Source of the DNA: Candidatus Krumholzibacteriota bacterium
Lineage (GTDB): Bacteria; Krumholzibacteriota; Krumholzibacteriia; Krumholzibacteriales; Krumholzibacteriaceae
Reading direction: 5' to 3'
Assembly: GCA_016931295.1 (NCBI GenBank)
Contig: JAFGEZ010000032.1
Location: 54,609-118,608 of the forward strand
Length of the DNA stretch: 64,000 bases
Shown: positions 60,230-64,000 of the stretch, piece by piece
Layout of the letters: each line of letters begins with the position of its first letter
How positions within the stretch are numbered: position 1 is the stretch's first letter
Notes under the pieces: model-generated
The model's database searches: none
The model's input: only the letters and a program-made list of their open reading frames with translations
Told to the model about the DNA's origin: nothing
Position numbers and translations under genes: made by a program

Positions 60230-61648
60230 ATGACGAGCGCGCCGAAGGACGTTCTGGAGATGGCCGCCGAGCGCGGCATCGAGTTCGTCGACATCAAGTT
60301 CATGGATTTCATCGGGTCGTGGCAGCACTTCACGATCCCCGTCGGGCGGCTCGACGAGGCGCTCTTCGTCGACGGCGTCGGCTTCGACGGCTCGAGCATC
60401 CGCGGCTGGAAGAACATCGACGAGAGCGACATGCTCGTCCTTCCCGACCCGGCCACCGCCTTCGTCGATCCCTTCCACCGGCATCCGACGCTCAGCGTGA
60501 TCGGCGACATCCTCGACCCGATCACCCGCGAGCCGTACAGCCGGGATCCGCGGTTCATCGCCCGCAAGGCGGAGCGTCACCTCGTCGACACGGGGATCGC
60601 CGACACGGCCGTCTTCGGCCCCGAGGCGGAGTTCTTCGTCTTCGACGACGTCCGCTTCGGCCAGGACGAGAACAGCGGCTTCTACGTCGTCGACTCGGAG
60701 GAGGCCTCCTGGAACACGGCACGCGACGAGGGGCCGAACCTCGCGTACAAGTCGCGGTTCAAGGAGGGGTACTTCCCCGTCCCGCCCACCGACGCGCTCC
60801 AGGATCTCAGGAGCGAGATGATGCGCAACCTCATCGCGTGCGGGCTGCGCCCCGAGCTGCAGCACCACGAGGTGGCCACCGGGGGGCAGGGCGAGATCGA
60901 CCTCCACTACGACACGCTCGTCCGGATGGGCGACGCGCTTTCCCTCTTCAAGTACGTCGTCAAGAACACGGCGCGGGCCGAGGGGCGGACGGCCACCTTC
61001 ATGCCGAAGCCGATCTTCGGCGACAACGGCTCGGGGATGCACGTCCACGTCTCGCTCTGGAAGAAGGACGTGAACATCTTCGACGGCCCCGAGTACGCCG
61101 GGCTCAGCGAGACGGCCCTCTTCTTCGTCGGCGGCATCCTCGCCCACGCGCCGGCGCTGCTCGGGCTGACCGACCCGACGACGAACTCCTACAAGCGCCT
61201 CGTGCCGGGGTTCGAGGCGCCGGTCAACCTCGCCTACTCGCAGCGCAACCGGAGCGCCGCGGTGCGCGTGCCGATGTACTCCGCCTCGGCGGAGGCGCGG
61301 CGCATCGAGTTCCGCTGCCCCGACGCCACGGGGAACCCCTATCTCACGATGGCCGCGATCCTCATGGCCGGGCTCGACGGGATCGACCACCGCACCCACC
61401 CGGGCGAGCCGCTCGACAAGAACATCTACGACATGCCCCCCGAGGAGCTGGCCGGCGTCCGCACGACGCCGCCCGATCTCCAGTCGGCCCTGTGCGCGCT
61501 CGAGGCCGACCACGAGTTCCTGCTGCGGGGGGACGTCTTCACCGAGGACGTCGTCCGCACGTGGATCGCGTACAAGCGCGAGAAAGAGGTGACGCCGGTG
61601 ATGAGCCGGCCGCACCCCTGGGAATTCTACCTGTACTACGACATCTAG
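60230..61648 (+). CDS. glnA: Glutamine synthetase, type I
   Basis: 472 residues from the ATG with AGAAAGGA in front. It makes glutamine from glutamate, ammonium and ATP. Family marks: FVDGVGFDGSSIRGW (N-terminal active-site loop), FGPEAEFFVFD (metal-binding Glu), QGEIDLHYD, MPKPIFGDNGSGMHVHVSLW (metal-binding His and Glu region), NRSAAVRVP and EFRCPDATGNPYL. The segment KNIYDMPPEE places Y400 where adenylylated enzymes carry the modified tyrosine, so it is probably shut off by adenylylation. The next gene is glnD, the sensor of that cascade. Confidence 0.98.
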   Translation: MTSAPKDVLEMAAERGIEFVDIKFMDFIGSWQHFTIPVGRLDEALFVDGVGFDGSSIRGWKNIDESDMLVLPDPATAFVDPFHRHPTLSVIGDILDPITREPYSRDPRFIARKAERHLVDTGIADTAVFGPEAEFFVFDDVRFGQDENSGFYVVDSEEASWNTARDEGPNLAYKSRFKEGYFPVPPTDALQDLRSEMMRNLIACGLRPELQHHEVATGGQGEIDLHYDTLVRMGDALSLFKYVVKNTARAEGRTATFMPKPIFGDNGSGMHVHVSLWKKDVNIFDGPEYAGLSETALFFVGGILAHAPALLGLTDPTTNSYKRLVPGFEAPVNLAYSQRNRSAAVRVPMYSASAEARRIEFRCPDATGNPYLTMAAILMAGLDGIDHRTHPGEPLDKNIYDMPPEELAGVRTTPPDLQSALCALEADHEFLLRGDVFTEDVVRTWIAYKREKEVTPVMSRPHPWEFYLYYDI

Positions 61649-61675
61649 ACCGGACGGGAGGGCTGCCGGCCGGCG

Positions 61676-64000
61676 ATGGAACGTCCCCATCTCGCAAGAG
61701 CGTCGCTTCCCCCGCTGCGCGGCGGCGGCGAGGAGATACTGACCTCCTTCGCCGGCGAGGTGCGCGGCGTCTACCGCGATTTCCTCGAGCGCCTCGAGGT
61801 TTTCCACCGCGCCGGGGGCGGCGGGCTCGAAACCTCGCGCGCCTGCTCCGACGCCGTCGAGGCGATCGTCGTCCACCTCTACCGATCGCTTCTCGCCGAC
61901 ACGAAGCTCGATCCCGCCCGGGCGCCGGCCCTCGTCGCCCTCGGCGGATTCGGCCGCCGCGAGCTCTCGCCGGCCAGCGACGTCGATCTCCTCTTCGTCC
62001 CCGGCCGCGGGGGCGACGACGACGGCGGCTTCACCGGTCATCTCGTCCGGCTCATGTGGGACGCGGGGCTGCGGCTCGGCCACTCGGTCCGGACGATGGC
62101 CGAGCTGCGCAAGGCGATCCGGCGCGATCTCGATCTCCGGACGGCGGTCCTCGACAGCCGCCTCGTCAGCGGGGACGATGCGGCCAGGTCGCGTCTCGCC
62201 GTCCTCCGCGAGGAGGTCCTCACCCGCGACCGGGGCGGTTTCCTCGAGGCGAAGCTCGGCGAGGCGACGCGGCGGTGGGAGAAGTACGGCGGGAGCTACC
62301 ACCTCATCGAGCCGAACGTCAAGGAAAGCCCGGGGGGGCTGCGCGACTGGCAGACGATCCGGTGGCTCGGGACGGCCCTTCCCTGGAAGGGGACGCTGAC
62401 GGGGCTCTACCGGCTCTCGCTCGTCGACCGGACGGAGATCGTCGAGATCCGCCGCGCCTTCGATTTCCTCGTGCGCGTCCGCAACGAGCTGCATTTCCGG
62501 GCGCAGAGCGACTGGAACGTTCTCACCCTCGAGGTGCAGCGGGAGGCCGCCGCCGGGCTCGGGTACGTCGCCCGGGGCGACCTGCTCGCCGTCGAGCGGT
62601 TCATGCGCGACTACTACTCGCGCACGCGGCTCGTCTACGCCGTCCTCGAGCGGCTCTTCGCCGAGACCCGCGGCCGGGGCAACCTGCGCGTCATCGACGG
62701 CGTCCTCTACCGGCGCGTCGGCGCGCCGGGGCTGGGCCGGCTCGACCTGCGGCTGCTCGGCGAGAAGATCAGGCAGGATCCCCTCTTCATGTTCAAGGCG
62801 CAGCTCGAGACGGGGCGGCTCTTCTCGCCGCGGATGGAACGGCGCGTCAGGACACTCTACCGCACGGACCGGCTCGACCCCGCCGGTGCGGTCCGGATGC
62901 GCGAATCCTTCCTCGAGCTGCTTTGCATGCCGGGCAGGCAGGCGCCGGTTTTGCGGTCGATGCACGAGCTCGGCGTCTTGCGGCACCTCGTGCCTCCCTT
63001 CGAGCGGCTGCGCTGCCTCAAGCGGTACGACCTCTACCACCAGTACACGGCCGACGAGCACAGCCTCCAGGCCGTCGCGGCGCTCGACGCGCTGGAAAGC
63101 GAGACGGGGTTGCTGGCGAGGCTCTACGGGGAGGTCGCCGAGAAGACCGAGCTTCTCCTCGCCACGCTCCTGCACGACATCGGCAAGACGAGCGCGCGCG
63201 GGCACGCGCTCGCCGGCGCGCGGATGGCCGAGAAGATCCTCGCCCGCTTCCCGCTTTCGACCCGGAGCCGGGAGCTCGTCGTCTTCCTCGTCCGCAACCA
63301 CCTGCTCCTCTCGCATTTCAGCCAGCGGCGCGACATGGACGACCCCGACACGGCGGCGCAGTTCGTCAAGCGGGTGCGCAGCGGCCTCAACCTCAAGCTC
63401 CTCTACCTGCTCACCTACGCCGATCTCCGGGCGACGGGCGTCGGCGTGTGGACCGACTGGAAGGCGAGCCTGCTCGAGGGGCTCTACGACAGGGCGAGCG
63501 CGCTGCTGGCCGACCGGCGCCGCGCCGGGGCGGCGTGGCGCTCGCGGCTCGACGACCGCCGCCGGAAGATCGTCGCCGCGGCGGGGGGCGAGGCGGAGCG
63601 GGCGCGGATGGCCGCGCACCTCGACAGCCTGCCCGCGCGCTACGCGGGGATCGTGACGCCGGCGCGGGCGCGCGAGCACCTCGCGATGATCGACGAGCTC
63701 GAGGGGCGCGCCGCGGTCGTGCGCTTCCGCCGGCTCAGGCACGTCAAGGAGATCACCGTCCTCACGCGGGACCGCCCCTTCCGTCTCTCGCAGCTCTGCG
63801 GCGTCCTCACCGTCAACGACCTCGACATCCGCGGGGCGTGGGCCTTCACCCGGCGGGACGGCGTCGTCATCGACCGCTTCCACGTCGCGCGCCTCGACGG
63901 GAGCGTGTCGCTCGGCGCGGAGGACCGGCGCCGGCTCGAGGCGGATCTCGACGCCGCCCTCTCCGGCGGACTCGACCTCGACCGGGCCGTCGGCCTGCAC
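61676..64000 (+). CDS. glnD: [Protein-PII] uridylyltransferase, truncated by window end
   Basis: At least 775 residues; the frame stays open past base 64000. GlnD adds or removes UMP on PII proteins in response to glutamine and so steers glnA adenylylation. Seen: nucleotidyltransferase motif ALGGFGRRELSPASDVDLLF (about 83-102), the GlnD-specific IEPNVKESPGGLRDWQTI, HQYTADEHSLQAV and the HD phosphohydrolase motif LLATLLHDIGKT (about residue 500), and the first ACT domain (EITVLTRDRPFRLSQLCG, DIRGAWAFTRRDG). The second ACT domain would lie beyond the window. It is 27 bp downstream of glnA, with GGGAGGG upstream. No PII (glnB) gene is in the window. Confidence 0.96.
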   Translation, partial: MERPHLARASLPPLRGGGEEILTSFAGEVRGVYRDFLERLEVFHRAGGGGLETSRACSDAVEAIVVHLYRSLLADTKLDPARAPALVALGGFGRRELSPASDVDLLFVPGRGGDDDGGFTGHLVRLMWDAGLRLGHSVRTMAELRKAIRRDLDLRTAVLDSRLVSGDDAARSRLAVLREEVLTRDRGGFLEAKLGEATRRWEKYGGSYHLIEPNVKESPGGLRDWQTIRWLGTALPWKGTLTGLYRLSLVDRTEIVEIRRAFDFLVRVRNELHFRAQSDWNVLTLEVQREAAAGLGYVARGDLLAVERFMRDYYSRTRLVYAVLERLFAETRGRGNLRVIDGVLYRRVGAPGLGRLDLRLLGEKIRQDPLFMFKAQLETGRLFSPRMERRVRTLYRTDRLDPAGAVRMRESFLELLCMPGRQAPVLRSMHELGVLRHLVPPFERLRCLKRYDLYHQYTADEHSLQAVAALDALESETGLLARLYGEVAEKTELLLATLLHDIGKTSARGHALAGARMAEKILARFPLSTRSRELVVFLVRNHLLLSHFSQRRDMDDPDTAAQFVKRVRSGLNLKLLYLLTYADLRATGVGVWTDWKASLLEGLYDRASALLADRRRAGAAWRSRLDDRRRKIVAAAGGEAERARMAAHLDSLPARYAGIVTPARAREHLAMIDELEGRAAVVRFRRLRHVKEITVLTRDRPFRLSQLCGVLTVNDLDIRGAWAFTRRDGVVIDRFHVARLDGSVSLGAEDRRRLEADLDAALSGGLDLDRAVGLH

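Noticed and set aside
59966-64000. A minus-strand open frame of about 1340 codons across glnA and glnD
   Set aside because: It is antisense to two genes with full family motifs; long antisense frames are common in GC-rich DNA. Its composition (Arg/Glu/Asp-rich, no motifs) is that of a shadow frame.

Overview
This is a 64 kb window of GC-rich bacterial chromosome, almost fully coding, with genes on both strands. No rRNA, tRNA, CRISPR array, phage or insertion sequence was recognised. Two neighbouring large secreted proteins end in the type A sorting domain used by type IX secretion (NPFNP motif, FlgD-like strands, KTVLLR-type tail). Together with DUF3078, DUF4159, DUF4175-like and DUF4783 proteins, this points to the Fibrobacteres-Chlorobi-Bacteroidetes (FCB) superphylum. 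The high GC suggests an uncultured lineage of the Eisenbacteria or Krumholzibacteriota type; that placement is inference. Hydroxylamine reductase, a desulforedoxin-like protein and a C_GCAxxG_C_C protein suggest anaerobic or microaerobic life.

Layout. 1-1672: end of propionyl-CoA synthetase and convergent alanine dehydrogenase, sharing a terminator. 1958-3572: small membrane protein coupled to a radical SAM/SPASM enzyme. 3675-7129: four-gene envelope operon (two beta-barrel-like proteins, two HxSxG-type secreted proteins). 7185-9348: desulforedoxin-like 55-residue protein and DNA ligase. 9409-14721 (minus): glucan module of DUF4912 protein, GH57 branching enzyme and DUF3536 GH57 protein. 15116-21458: tandem 1036-residue type IX cargo paralogs. 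21469-23439 (minus): 16-residue repeat protein and C_GCAxxG_C_C protein. 23709-27903: hybrid sensor kinase, alpha/beta hydrolase, zinc ribbon. 28388-31984: secD, secF, DUF456 protein. 32133-33656: CTERM-anchored protein and ferritin-like protein. 33657-34700: AT-rich scar with two gene remnants. 34841-36151: two small secreted proteins (YbjN-like, DUF4783). 36174-48428: 12 kb cluster of a 1628-residue NtrY-like kinase, DUF4159, DUF4175-like, TPR and AsnB-like secreted proteins. 48668-51056: two flavoproteins and an ATP-grasp ligase. 51166-53984: Crp/Fnr regulator divergent from hcp and a cupin gene. 54064-59997: Mut7-C protein, zinc-ribbon protein, CPBP protease, HAD hydrolase, nnr, thiL, histidine phosphatase. 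60230-64000: glnA followed by glnD, truncated by the window.

How they work together. glnA-glnD pairs glutamine synthetase with the uridylyltransferase that governs its adenylylation. SecDF supplies the export step needed by the many secreted proteins. The 36-48 kb cluster resembles Bat/aerotolerance envelope operons without MoxR or von Willebrand genes. The hcp promoter shows a textbook class II Crp/Fnr arrangement: a perfect 16-bp palindrome centred 41.5 bp upstream of the predicted start.

The observations most worth following are the hcp control region, two predicted leaderless genes, the desulforedoxin variant with an extra four-cysteine insertion, the radical SAM pair, the 36-48 kb envelope cluster and the AT-rich recombination scar.
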